Under the pieces are notes generated by a model. The model was not told where the DNA came from, searched no databases, and was given only the letters and a program-made list of their open reading frames with translations. A stretch of DNA of 64,000 nt, from contig JAEUUF010000013.1 of NCBI GenBank assembly GCA_016787645.1, forward strand, positions 620,001 through 684,000, read 5' to 3'. This document shows, piece after piece, positions 32,593 through 42,261 of this stretch. Position 1 is the stretch's first letter. Each line of letters begins with the position of its first letter. Position numbers and translations under genes: made by a program. The stretch is from Cyclobacteriaceae bacterium. Its GTDB lineage: Bacteria > Bacteroidota > Bacteroidia > Cytophagales > Cyclobacteriaceae.

Positions 32593-32729
32593 ACACACCG
32601 ACGGAATTCGAGAAAAAAATCGTCAGGCTTTCCGTACAGGTAAAAATTCTGCCTGCTGAGCTACTGCTTCTACTTTGCCGTTGCATTCGAGCACATCGAG
32701 TGCACATCAGAAATCTTAAATCTAGAAGC

Positions 32730-33095
32730 ATGAAAACACTCAATCCACCTCAACTAAAAGTATGCGCTATGATCCTACTGCTGTTGTGCTCCGGTAACAA
32801 TCTCCTTGCACAGTCTGAGGATAACCAGGCTCCGGGCAAAAAAACACGATCGAATGTACTATACCATCCAGAAAAAATGAGTCACAGTCTTCCACTCAAT
32901 GCGATCGGCGCCGCCGCCCTCCTGGATACATCGCGTGTCTCTCGCAACCCGGTCAAATTGAGATTTCCTGCAGGAGATCGACTCTTTCCTTCAGACTCCA
33001 TGTTCCACCGACTTGGTGTCACACTCAAAGCGGAAAGCTCATCAGGCAACTGGACCCGGATTTTCAGATCCATCCCGTTGATAAATCAAAACTGA
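32730..33095 (+). CDS. Small secreted protein heading Rhs cluster
   Basis: A 121-residue protein with a signal peptide (about 1-28, hydrophobic core VCAMILLLLCSGNNLLA, cleavage after AQ). The mature part is basic with Ser-rich stretches and no domain I recognise; it ends IFRSIPLINQN. The start at 32730 is preferred because the frame upstream runs back into the tandem repeat. It ends 10 bp before the SpvB-like gene, so it is probably the first gene of that transcript. Function unknown; possibly a leader or chaperone for the large proteins, or a remnant. Confidence 0.6.
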   Translation: MKTLNPPQLKVCAMILLLLCSGNNLLAQSEDNQAPGKKTRSNVLYHPEKMSHSLPLNAIGAAALLDTSRVSRNPVKLRFPAGDRLFPSDSMFHRLGVTLKAESSSGNWTRIFRSIPLINQN

Positions 33096-33105
33096 CGTAC
33101 TACTT

Positions 33106-36100
33106 ATGAAATCACTAGCTACCCTAACCCTCTACCTCCTCGTTGTAGTCACGGGTTCGGCACAATCATTACCCACCGGCGGCTCTCACGTTGTACTTCC
33201 CTCCCCAAACTCATGGAGTGCGGCCAATGAAACCAAAACAGATGTTGATCTGTACACAGGCCGACTGAATTTCACCTTTCCACTTCATGTACTGAGATCC
33301 CGCGATCTTGAAATGCCCATCACCCTGCAATATTCTTCCGATGGCATCAAAGTGAATGACCTCGGCAGTGATGTGGGACTTGGGTGGCAACTCAATGCCG
33401 GGGGCGTCATTGCGCGGGTGATGCGGGGACTCCCCGACGAATTCGATGGGCCCTATGATGTCACCTACTCGTGCCCAACCAGCCTGACGGGATGCCATAA
33501 TACGATTCCCGGAAAAGGCTTCCTTGATGCCAATGTGGGCGACAATGCCGACCTGGCCCACTTCGCCTCGGCGAGCCGATCGGAAGAAGAACGGAAACAG
33601 ATTATTGAAAACGCCAATCGAACGGGACAATACGTAGGACCCGGTCAGCAAGCCTGGGACACCGAACCCGATGAGTTCTACTTCAATTTTGACCGGTATT
33701 CCGGGAAGTTTGTCTTTGATAAGAATGGTGAGATCCAAATCATCCCTCGTCAAAACCTGTTCATCATCAAAACTATTTCCAATAACCTCTTTTCTTTCGC
33801 GGAGGCTGGCAGCGCCATGATCACCTCATTCCAGGTAACGGACGATCGTGGGATAAAATACACCTTCGGAAACGTGAACCCAGGCTCAGCCGCGAACATG
33901 ACTGCTATTGAGGTCACCAAGTATTCCCTGGCCTCTGTTTCATTCCAACTTGGATATCTCTTCGACGGGGCCGCATCATACGGCCAGTCCGTCAATCTCT
34001 TCGCAAGAATTCCTGTCTTGCTGACGAAGAATAGCCTGCCCGACTATCGATATGACGAGACGCCCAACAAGCAGACGTTTACCTCGAGCTGGTACCTGAC
34101 TAAGGTAGAGTCACCCACAGGTGACAACATCATCCTGGATTATGTAGGTGAAGAAATCATGTACATCACCGGGAGAACTCACGATGTATCCCAGCTGAAT
34201 TTGGACTCCTACGTCTCACCCGAATACCTGTACTTCGGAACGGACAAACTCGACGATGCGGAGCCATCCGAAAGTGATGGACTCTACTATCAGGGGCAGC
34301 AGTTTACCATATCTACTTCCAAATCAACCATCAAAAGCAAAAAGTTGAAATCCATCACCGCTGCCAGTGGTGAAAAAGTAACCTTGACCAGTTCCATTCA
34401 ACGACCAGACCTTGTCGGCGCAAGACGCATCGAGTACCTGAACATCATGAATCAGAACAATCAATGGGTCAAGGGATATCAATTCAGGTATGACCTGATG
34501 ACTTCTCCTTTCGAGGAGTATCTATATGAATTCAAGGTGGCCAGTACCGGCGGATTCCTCTACCCTCATGAGTTCATGAGCATCCGCCAGTTGAATAATT
34601 TTATTTTTAGCCCCGTGCCCATGAACCAGGCCGACTGGGTCGCCATGACACAGGCCAATCATTTTCGCCTGCTCCTCTCCAGTGTCGCGGAGGTTTTCCC
34701 GGGAACCAATGCTGAGGACCTGGTGTCCTTCGAGTACCATACCGACTTCACGCTCCCGATTCGGTTCTCCGCACAGCAGGATGAGTATGGTTACTACAAC
34801 AGCAACCCAGCGGGTCACACCTTGCAAAATATGACCTACAGGGATACGTACAACGTGCCCGTCCAGGTACCGGTTGTTTTCGCATCCCTGTATCACGATG
34901 CTCTCGGAAATCTCTACATGAGACCTTCTGCGGTTGACTTGCGGGAAGTGGATCTAAAAGCAAGAACCGGCTCGCTGAAAAATATCATTCACAAAAACGG
35001 ATCAAAAACAACCATCAACTATTCCCGCTTCCAGGGGTTGAGAGTATCCTCGCTATACACCTACCCGGACAAAAATGGTCCGGATGTGGAGACAACGCAG
35101 TTCAACTACTACTACCCGCAGTCCGCCAGCATTCCAGCCATCTACCTGGCCGAGTATCCGTTGATGACCATTCCCAACTTTGGATTAAGAACGAATATTA
35201 CCTTAAGCAATGAACCGGTCAATCAAGCTTGGTACAAGACCCACGGCGGGTTTATTGGTTATGGGGCGGTTCATAAAATCCGAACAGGGAACGGCAGAGA
35301 GGAATTCGAATTCAGAAATCCGCTGAGTGACCCCGATACGTATTACACAAGGTATCTGGCGAATTCAAGTCCAGGCGGGGGAGCCACATCGCTGACTACC
35401 GGCAATTATTTTCCCTACGCGCTTCGAAACCAGGTTGACTATCAAAGAGGTCAACTTAGAAAAAGGACGGTGCGAAACCAGGCCGATCAAGTCCTGCAAA
35501 TCGACACCTATGTGTACCGTGTTAATCCGCCGGGTTATGTTCCACAACTGGTCTTTGGCCTGAAGCCCGGAAAATACACGGTAGACGATGTTGATTGGTA
35601 CGCCGCATCCTTTTACCGGTACCAAACCGATTGGGTATACCTGGATTACATGGATTCAAAAGTATACGACCAGTCCGAGCCCGGGGTGGAAAGCAAAAGC
35701 GCGATAACCACCACGCGATACTTCTATAATCGACCGGGAGAATCGACTCCTGCCCCGGACATGCTCGCGAGGAAGATTTCCACAATACTTCCAAATGGCG
35801 ATGTGATTAGTAACGAGACCAAGTATCCGCTCGACTTTGCCACCTCGGCGACACCAACAGATACACCAGCTAAAGGAATTCATCTCCTGAAATCCGCCAA
35901 GATGGAAAGCTTTCCGATTGAGGGCATTTCCTACCTGGAAAGGACAGAAGCGGGCACAACGTCTAAGTTCTTATTAAGTGGTTCGCTTGTAAAATTCAAA
36001 GAGTTTCAAACCGGTAAGGCCTACCCATGGGAATCGTACAAGCTTAAAGCCGGCAAGGGAATTCCTTTTTCGACCTACTCCTGGTCAACAATTACCAACA

Positions 36101-37062
36101 ACGTCTTTACATGGAGCAACAGCTCCAACTTTAAACTGTCCGGGAATATTGACGCCTATGATGCCTTTGGCAAACCCCTGAGCCAAACCGGCGAAGAGGG
36201 CATTTCCAATACCATGACATGGGGCTACGGCAATTCGCTGTTGACCTCCATCGTGCAAAATGCAGGAGCCTATCAGCATCAGATCAGCTATACCCATACC
36301 CCGTTGGTGGGCGTCACGCAGGTTACCGATCCCAATTCAAGAAGTAAGAAATATACCTATGACAAATACAACCGGCTGAAATTGGAAAGCGATCATGATA
36401 ATCAGATCGTAGCCCGTTACCGGTACCATTATCAGAATCAGACGGAGGGCTTTCTCAATACCGTCATCACAAGAAATGGTTGCACTATGGCTGGCGAGTC
36501 CCTGACCTTTTCCAGCGCAGAAAATATCGAACATGGCCAAACCACCTATCAATGGAATTTTGGAAATGGGAATTCACAGTCCACTACTTCCACGAGCATT
36601 GCCTATGTGTACCCCAGTCCGGGTACGTTCACCGTGGGCCTCACCAAAGATAATCCGGAATACGCGGCTCAGAATCTTCAAAACAACATCACGATCTACA
36701 AACCCATTGGGAGTGTAAACAGTTCGGTAACCGGACCCATCACTTATGATGTTTGTACGCTTATCCCACCGACACAACCAACAACGTTGATGGCCAGTTT
36801 TCGAATGAGTGGAAGATTACCTGGCGATGCATTCAACGTAGTGTGGGAATACCAATTCAACCAGGGAGCCTGGACACAACTGAAGTATGAGGCCGGACCG
36901 GTGGGTAGTTCGTCAAGTCCGCCACCGCCTGGTTTTGGAAATCCAACCATGACGGGCACCTGGAATATCCGGTGCCGGGGTGAAAATGCATGCGGCGTGC
37001 CCTTCACGGCCACGTTTACCCTCTCCAATTACGCAAGCAACCCGCTTTGTTCACGTTACTGA
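33106..37062 (+). CDS. SpvB/TcB-like YD-repeat protein with PKD domain
   Basis: A 1318-residue exported protein (signal MKSLATLTLYLLVVVTGSAQ). Residues about 40-110 carry the SpvB/TcB-like start: VDLYTGRLNFTFPLHV, MPITLQYSSDGIKVNDLGSD and VGLGWQLNAGGVIARV. The long middle is strand-rich with degenerate YD repeats (ISYTHTPLVGVTQVTDPNSR, KYTYDKYNRLKLE, at about 1050-1100). A PKD domain follows (about 1126-1205; YQWNFGNGNSQ, YVYPSPGTFTVGL), then a Cys-containing beta domain to the end. There is no Rhs core and no toxin tail. Family knowledge: TcB/SpvB-type proteins form one half of the hollow shell of Tc toxins. The Rhs protein encoded 12 bp downstream would be the other half (inference). Confidence 0.75.
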   Translation: MKSLATLTLYLLVVVTGSAQSLPTGGSHVVLPSPNSWSAANETKTDVDLYTGRLNFTFPLHVLRSRDLEMPITLQYSSDGIKVNDLGSDVGLGWQLNAGGVIARVMRGLPDEFDGPYDVTYSCPTSLTGCHNTIPGKGFLDANVGDNADLAHFASASRSEEERKQIIENANRTGQYVGPGQQAWDTEPDEFYFNFDRYSGKFVFDKNGEIQIIPRQNLFIIKTISNNLFSFAEAGSAMITSFQVTDDRGIKYTFGNVNPGSAANMTAIEVTKYSLASVSFQLGYLFDGAASYGQSVNLFARIPVLLTKNSLPDYRYDETPNKQTFTSSWYLTKVESPTGDNIILDYVGEEIMYITGRTHDVSQLNLDSYVSPEYLYFGTDKLDDAEPSESDGLYYQGQQFTISTSKSTIKSKKLKSITAASGEKVTLTSSIQRPDLVGARRIEYLNIMNQNNQWVKGYQFRYDLMTSPFEEYLYEFKVASTGGFLYPHEFMSIRQLNNFIFSPVPMNQADWVAMTQANHFRLLLSSVAEVFPGTNAEDLVSFEYHTDFTLPIRFSAQQDEYGYYNSNPAGHTLQNMTYRDTYNVPVQVPVVFASLYHDALGNLYMRPSAVDLREVDLKARTGSLKNIIHKNGSKTTINYSRFQGLRVSSLYTYPDKNGPDVETTQFNYYYPQSASIPAIYLAEYPLMTIPNFGLRTNITLSNEPVNQAWYKTHGGFIGYGAVHKIRTGNGREEFEFRNPLSDPDTYYTRYLANSSPGGGATSLTTGNYFPYALRNQVDYQRGQLRKRTVRNQADQVLQIDTYVYRVNPPGYVPQLVFGLKPGKYTVDDVDWYAASFYRYQTDWVYLDYMDSKVYDQSEPGVESKSAITTTRYFYNRPGESTPAPDMLARKISTILPNGDVISNETKYPLDFATSATPTDTPAKGIHLLKSAKMESFPIEGISYLERTEAGTTSKFLLSGSLVKFKEFQTGKAYPWESYKLKAGKGIPFSTYSWSTITNNVFTWSNSSNFKLSGNIDAYDAFGKPLSQTGEEGISNTMTWGYGNSLLTSIVQNAGAYQHQISYTHTPLVGVTQVTDPNSRSKKYTYDKYNRLKLESDHDNQIVARYRYHYQNQTEGFLNTVITRNGCTMAGESLTFSSAENIEHGQTTYQWNFGNGNSQSTTSTSIAYVYPSPGTFTVGLTKDNPEYAAQNLQNNITIYKPIGSVNSSVTGPITYDVCTLIPPTQPTTLMASFRMSGRLPGDAFNVVWEYQFNQGAWTQLKYEAGPVGSSSSPPPPGFGNPTMTGTWNIRCRGENACGVPFTATFTLSNYASNPLCSRY

Positions 37063-37089
37063 CCCTCAACTTTTATGGAAGTCACAACT

Positions 37090-40000
37090 ATGATCATCAA
37101 ATTCGCCCGTTGCCTTGCCGCATTCACCATTGTCAGCGTTTGCCATGGGCAATCCAACATTCCCCCATCACCAGAAAAGAATTATGTCCGTACCGAGCGA
37201 GTTCTGGTTGGAGGAATAACCCAGGAATATCAGATATCCACGTTGCCACTTACTCAAAAGGGCACCTCCTATCAGTATTTGGATGGAATAGGGAGAAAGC
37301 TGCAGGAAGTCAATGTCAAGGGAAGTCCCATGCTGGCGGACATTATTGTTCCGCATGCATACGACAACACGGGGCGCGAACCCATTGTCTATTTGCCTTA
37401 TGCAAGCCTTCCTGAAGCTGGAGGGAAGTTCCGATCAACGGCCATCAACGCCCAAAGAAACTTTTATGCCGAACCACCCCGAGGAGTTGCCGCATCAACG
37501 ATCGGCCCTTACACGCAGTACACGTTTGAGCAATCACCCCTGGACCGGGTGGTAGAAACTGCCAAACCGCGTGATGATTCCTGGAATTCAGTGCCGCGCA
37601 AGTCAACCACGTATGTAAAACTAAACGGTGCCAATGAAGTCCCGCTCTGGAAAGACCTTACTTCAGGCCTACCCCAGCGCTCAGGATTTCACGCGGCCAA
37701 CACCTTGCGCGTTAAAGAGACCACCGATGAAGAAGGCAAGATTGAAAAGATTTATACCAACTTCAGAGATCAAGTTGTCATGAGCCGTGTGGGCAACGCA
37801 TCGGGGTGGTTCGATACACACTACATCTATGCACCATCCGGATTACTTATGAAAGTGCTTCAGCCGGAAGGTGCAGCACGGCTGGCCACCGAGTTTGATG
37901 GCGTTACCGATGCGGAGAAAAAGTCGTTCATGGATCGGTGGATGTTTCAATACCAGTACGACATTGAGCAACGGCAAGTGGCCAGGCGCATCCCGGGTAA
38001 CGCCGAGGACTCGGTGGGCTGGCAGTACACAGTGTATGACCGGTGGAATCGCGTTGTACTTACACAAGATCCCGACCAAAGGATCCGAAACGAATATTCC
38101 TTCGTCAAATACGACAGGTTCAACCGCCCTATCCTGACTGGACTCTACATCACGAATGCAAGCCTATCCAGCTTAAGAACAAGCGCCGCCGCGTCCGTGG
38201 CAAGGTTTGAATCGGAGCAAAACAATTCAACGGGGTATACCCTCTCTGCCACCTTCCCCACCACTATTTCAGAGAGCGATCTAACCACCGTCACCTACTA
38301 CGATAGTTATGCCTTTTTATCCTACACCGGGTGGGATGCAGAAAGTAACAATTATAGTTTTTCTGCGCTGGAAGGCTATCCCCAGGGAAGCGAACTCCAG
38401 ACGTCGGTAAAAGGCCAACCAACCGGTTCGAAGATCAGGATATTAGGAACCACCACATGGCTTAACTCGGTGACGCACTACGACAAGAACTACAGGCCGG
38501 TCCAGGTTATTTCCGAAAATCATCTTGGGGGTACTTTGAGAACCACCACATTATTTGATTTCGTAGGGAATACACTGAAAGAGCAATTGTATAACACCCA
38601 TGCAAACCTGACCATTCAAAGCAGGTATCTGTATGATCATGCAGGTCGACTGACGACGATATATCACCAGGTGAACAGTCAACCCGAGATACTGATGGCT
38701 TCCTATAAATACAATGAAGTGGGTCAACTAACTGAGAAGAACATTCATTCCGTCGACTATGGATCCACCTACCTGCAATCCGTTGACTTCCGGTACAACA
38801 TCAAGGGATGGATGACCCACATCAATAACGCATCGTTCACAACCGATTGGGCGAACGATGACACGAATGACAAGTTCGGGATGGAGCTTCAATACTACGT
38901 CCCAACTCCTATGAATGTTGGCACCGCCGGGGACATCATCCAGCAGAAGAACCTCTTTGACGGAAATATTTCCGCAATAAAATGGAAGATGGACAACCAG
39001 CAGGACACTCCCGAAGAGCGCGCGTATGTCTTTGATTACGACATACTGAGTCGCCTCAGGAGGGCACACTATGCAAGAAATACACAAACCTGGTCCAATC
39101 CGTCCTGGACCGGAGACTCAGGAATGTTTGATGAGGTGATCAGTGGCTATGATAAAAATGGGAATATCAAGGTCACGGATGGCGCGGGTAATCCGGATGT
39201 GGCCGTCACCCGCTATGGCAAGATCCAGAATAGCAAAGGCATTGTTGATCAGCTCAAATTCGGGTATCAACTGAATGGGAAGCACAGCAACCGGCTGATT
39301 GATCTGGATGATGGAGGAAGCAACGCGCTGGGGTTTACTCCGGCCAGCGCCAGCATCACCGAAGAATACCAATACAGCAAGAGCGGGAATCCAACCTATG
39401 ACCACAACAAATCCATTTCAAATATTCTCTATAATCACCTGAACCTTGTCAAAGAAGTTCAGTTTACACGGCCTTCGGGGCAGATCGATAAGATCGAATA
39501 CACCTACGATGCGCTTGGAAATAAATTGAGTACAATGGTCAAGAAGAACAATGTCTCCGTATGGAGAACTGACTACGTCGGTGAAATGCAATACGACAAT
39601 GGCACGCTCTCTTTTTTCAGCACGAAAGAAGGAAGGGTTGTCAGGAATGGCACTAGCTATGATTATGAGTACTTTCATAAGGATCACCTGGGGAATGTCC
39701 GCATGGTGTATGGGCTGCTGAAGGAAACACTGACTTACCGGGCTTCGATGGAAAATCCAGCCGGCAATCCTGCGGTGGCACAAAAGGAAGAGGCTGCGTT
39801 CAGGAATATCAGCAACACTCGTTACACCGATCCATCCTATAACTACACCCCTTCTTCAGAGGCAGTGATTGGGCCGGACAAATCGGCCAGGGTAAATGGC
39901 TATACCGGATACAGCCCTGTGGGGCCTGCCAAAGTCCTGGCGGTGAGTACCGGTGACAAGGTCTATATGGAAACCTATGCCCGGTACAGCCAGGTGACCG

Positions 40001-41358
40001 GGAGCAGCACCGTGATTGCCGGAACCGCGCTTCTTTCGGCCTTCACATCTCCGTTCGGCATCATCAGCTCCGGCGAAACAGCCACACTCTATCAGTCGTT
40101 CAGCACCAGCCTGCCCGGTGTTTCCGCAGGGATGGGTACCAGCAGCACGGTTCCCAAGGCGTACCTCGTGTGGCTGTTCTTCAATTCCAGCAATCAATTC
40201 GTAAATGCCGGTGGCCAGGCCATTACCACGGCTGCGTACAACGACTTTGAGAAACTGAGCCGGTCGTTCACGGCTACGCAGAATGGCTATCTCTACGTGT
40301 ACGTCGCCAACGAGAGCAGCGGAAACGCGGGGTCGAGCGTCTACTTTGACGAGACCTACCTTGTGCATGAGAAGAACAACCTGGCATTGCAGGTGTTGCA
40401 AGCCACTGATTACTATCCCTTCGGGCTCTCCTTCAATCAATATCAAAGTGATCGGCTTAAGGAGACTTCGGCGGGTAACTATTCACCGGAGTTGAGAAAC
40501 CGGTACCTGCTCCAAAGCCAGGAATTTCAGAAAGACCTCGACCTCAAGTTTTACCAATTCCAGTGGAGGATGTATGATCCCGCTGTTGGTCGGTTTGCAG
40601 CCATTGACCCGAAGGCTACTGAAATGCAGCCATGGTCTGCTTACACTTTCAACTATGACAGTCCGCTAAGGTTCATCGATCCCGACGGACAAAAGCCCAC
40701 GCCGGCCGAGGCTGCAAGGATGTCGCTGCATGTTTATGGCGAGTCATCTGATGATATTCTCATCGGCGGTTGGCGTGTTTCTCAAAGACAATTTGGAAAT
40801 CTCAATGATGATACAGGCCTTAAGTCTGTTGTGTACGAGCGGGTGGTGAATGGAAAAGTTACAGAGTATACCTATGCCACTGCAGGAACGGAAAAAAATT
40901 TGAAAGACGTCAAGGCGGATGTTACACAACCGCTCGGATTATCTGAACAATACCGCAGCGCCGCTACACATGCAAAGCGTATCTCTGATCTTCTTGGCGA
41001 CATTGAGCTTAGTTTCACAGGTCACTCTCTCGGCGGCGGTGAGGCCGCACTCAATGCGTTGCTGACCGGCCGGTATGCCATCACTTTTAATGCGGCCGGA
41101 GTCAGTTTGCTCACCAAATATCAAGAAGGCTCCTGGATTACCCCCTTCAAGTCAGAAAGTAAGATTGATGCTTATATCATGCTGACCGATCCGCTAAATC
41201 TATTTCAAAAGAACCTGGCACTACCCTCCTCAAATGGAAATGTGCATTACTTGATTCCCAGGAGCCTGTCGTCCATTATTAATGGTCACAGCATAGAAAA
41301 TGTTCTGAAAAACTTTGATATGAAAGATTCGGATTGGCTTATATTTCATTTCAAATAG
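37090..41358 (+). CDS. Rhs polymorphic toxin with C-terminal class-3 lipase
   Basis: About 1422 residues, exported (MIIKFARCLAAFTIVSVCHG). I favour 37090 because GGAAG lies 8 nt upstream; an in-frame ATG also exists at 37075. Order: DUF6443 (TKGTSYQYLDGIGRKLQEV-like region, about 25-140), YD/Rhs repeats (about 250-850), and the Rhs-associated core (about 1110-1200: YYPFGL, YQFQWRMYDPAVGRFAAIDP, YTFNYDSP and IDPDGQ). The variable tail (about 1202-1422) is an alpha/beta-hydrolase of lipase class 3: LSFTGHSLGGGEAALNAL has the nucleophile elbow with Ser at about 1313; Asp at about 1367 (LTDP) and His at about 1400 (INGHSIENV) are candidate triad members. It probably attacks phospholipids of competitors. 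Two ankyrin lipoprotein genes follow at once. Confidence 0.9.
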   Translation: MIIKFARCLAAFTIVSVCHGQSNIPPSPEKNYVRTERVLVGGITQEYQISTLPLTQKGTSYQYLDGIGRKLQEVNVKGSPMLADIIVPHAYDNTGREPIVYLPYASLPEAGGKFRSTAINAQRNFYAEPPRGVAASTIGPYTQYTFEQSPLDRVVETAKPRDDSWNSVPRKSTTYVKLNGANEVPLWKDLTSGLPQRSGFHAANTLRVKETTDEEGKIEKIYTNFRDQVVMSRVGNASGWFDTHYIYAPSGLLMKVLQPEGAARLATEFDGVTDAEKKSFMDRWMFQYQYDIEQRQVARRIPGNAEDSVGWQYTVYDRWNRVVLTQDPDQRIRNEYSFVKYDRFNRPILTGLYITNASLSSLRTSAAASVARFESEQNNSTGYTLSATFPTTISESDLTTVTYYDSYAFLSYTGWDAESNNYSFSALEGYPQGSELQTSVKGQPTGSKIRILGTTTWLNSVTHYDKNYRPVQVISENHLGGTLRTTTLFDFVGNTLKEQLYNTHANLTIQSRYLYDHAGRLTTIYHQVNSQPEILMASYKYNEVGQLTEKNIHSVDYGSTYLQSVDFRYNIKGWMTHINNASFTTDWANDDTNDKFGMELQYYVPTPMNVGTAGDIIQQKNLFDGNISAIKWKMDNQQDTPEERAYVFDYDILSRLRRAHYARNTQTWSNPSWTGDSGMFDEVISGYDKNGNIKVTDGAGNPDVAVTRYGKIQNSKGIVDQLKFGYQLNGKHSNRLIDLDDGGSNALGFTPASASITEEYQYSKSGNPTYDHNKSISNILYNHLNLVKEVQFTRPSGQIDKIEYTYDALGNKLSTMVKKNNVSVWRTDYVGEMQYDNGTLSFFSTKEGRVVRNGTSYDYEYFHKDHLGNVRMVYGLLKETLTYRASMENPAGNPAVAQKEEAAFRNISNTRYTDPSYNYTPSSEAVIGPDKSARVNGYTGYSPVGPAKVLAVSTGDKVYMETYARYSQVTGSSTVIAGTALLSAFTSPFGIISSGETATLYQSFSTSLPGVSAGMGTSSTVPKAYLVWLFFNSSNQFVNAGGQAITTAAYNDFEKLSRSFTATQNGYLYVYVANESSGNAGSSVYFDETYLVHEKNNLALQVLQATDYYPFGLSFNQYQSDRLKETSAGNYSPELRNRYLLQSQEFQKDLDLKFYQFQWRMYDPAVGRFAAIDPKATEMQPWSAYTFNYDSPLRFIDPDGQKPTPAEAARMSLHVYGESSDDILIGGWRVSQRQFGNLNDDTGLKSVVYERVVNGKVTEYTYATAGTEKNLKDVKADVTQPLGLSEQYRSAATHAKRISDLLGDIELSFTGHSLGGGEAALNALLTGRYAITFNAAGVSLLTKYQEGSWITPFKSESKIDAYIMLTDPLNLFQKNLALPSSNGNVHYLIPRSLSSIINGHSIENVLKNFDMKDSDWLIFHFK

Positions 41359-41397
41359 TTTGTCAGACTTTACAAGCCAAGGAACCAAAAGACATTC

Positions 41398-42249
41398 ATG
41401 AAAAATGTAAGCTCCTACGCACTCGGTTTCTTCCTCCTTCTTTCCTGCTCCACCAAGGAGAATTTGACAGGAGGAGACTACGAACTGTTTAAGAACACCC
41501 CCGCCTGGGAATTGGCCAAAGCAGTCAGGGATGAAGATCAGAAAGGCATCGCTGCGTTGGTGAGCCAACATCCTAAACTCATCAACTACCAGGAACCCAA
41601 ATATGGGAACACCTTGCTGATGTTAACCGTGATGAATCAACAAAAGAAGTCATTCTTGAGCCTCCTGGATCTGCAGGCAGACATCAGTATTCATAATTCC
41701 TTTGATGGTAGCTCAGCGCTGATTATGGCTTGTGAATATCGCGCACACGATCTGGAATTTATTGAAACACTGCTCAAAAGGGGCGCAAACCCCAGCGATG
41801 TTGAAATTGGGCCAAGGGCAAAAGGCAACAGCACCAGGCAGACTCCCCTGATGGTGGCGGGCAGGTCAGGGAGCCTGGAGGCAGTAGAGTTGCTTGTGCG
41901 TAACGGGGCTGACATCAAGTATCAAAATGAGTACAAGCAATCTGCGTTGACCGAAACGGTGATGGAAGGAAACTGCGAAATCGCGCTGTACCTGCTTAAA
42001 CAAGGGGCGGATTACCAGCAGCCGATTTTTTTTCGGCCTGAACAGAACAGAGACATGTATTTGGTGGATGTGTTGCGCGAGTATTTCTTTCCGTTAAATT
42101 CACCAGAACATACACAGAAAATGGAAGTGGTCGAATTCCTGAAGAGTAAAGGGATCGACTATTGGTCCGCCCCCGTGCCCGACTTCATCAAGAAGAAGGC
42201 TCAGGAACAGTACCCGGATACCTGGACCGAATATTTGAAGAAATATTAA
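41398..42249 (+). CDS. Ankyrin-repeat lipoprotein, candidate immunity protein 1
   Basis: A 283-residue lipoprotein (signal with lipobox LLSC at about residue 17) containing four or five ankyrin repeats: GNTLLMLTVMNQQKKSFLSL, SSALIMACEYRAHDLEFIET, RQTPLMVAGRSGSLEAVELL, QSALTETVMEGNCEIALYLL. The C-terminus (KKKAQEQYPDTWTEYLKKY) is non-ankyrin. It starts 39 bp after the lipase-tailed Rhs gene. Ankyrin-repeat proteins are known immunity partners in polymorphic toxin systems, and periplasmic or membrane-tethered immunity is usual for phospholipase effectors, so I infer that it neutralises the lipase domain. It is paralogous to the next gene. Confidence 0.85.
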   Translation: MKNVSSYALGFFLLLSCSTKENLTGGDYELFKNTPAWELAKAVRDEDQKGIAALVSQHPKLINYQEPKYGNTLLMLTVMNQQKKSFLSLLDLQADISIHNSFDGSSALIMACEYRAHDLEFIETLLKRGANPSDVEIGPRAKGNSTRQTPLMVAGRSGSLEAVELLVRNGADIKYQNEYKQSALTETVMEGNCEIALYLLKQGADYQQPIFFRPEQNRDMYLVDVLREYFFPLNSPEHTQKMEVVEFLKSKGIDYWSAPVPDFIKKKAQEQYPDTWTEYLKKY

Positions 42250-42261
42250 CACTTAAGTTCT

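Noticed and set aside
32252-32743. Two minus-strand frames with nearly the same ends within the tandem duplication
   Set aside because: Their similarity is due to the duplicated DNA, and they read through hairpins; nothing supports translation.
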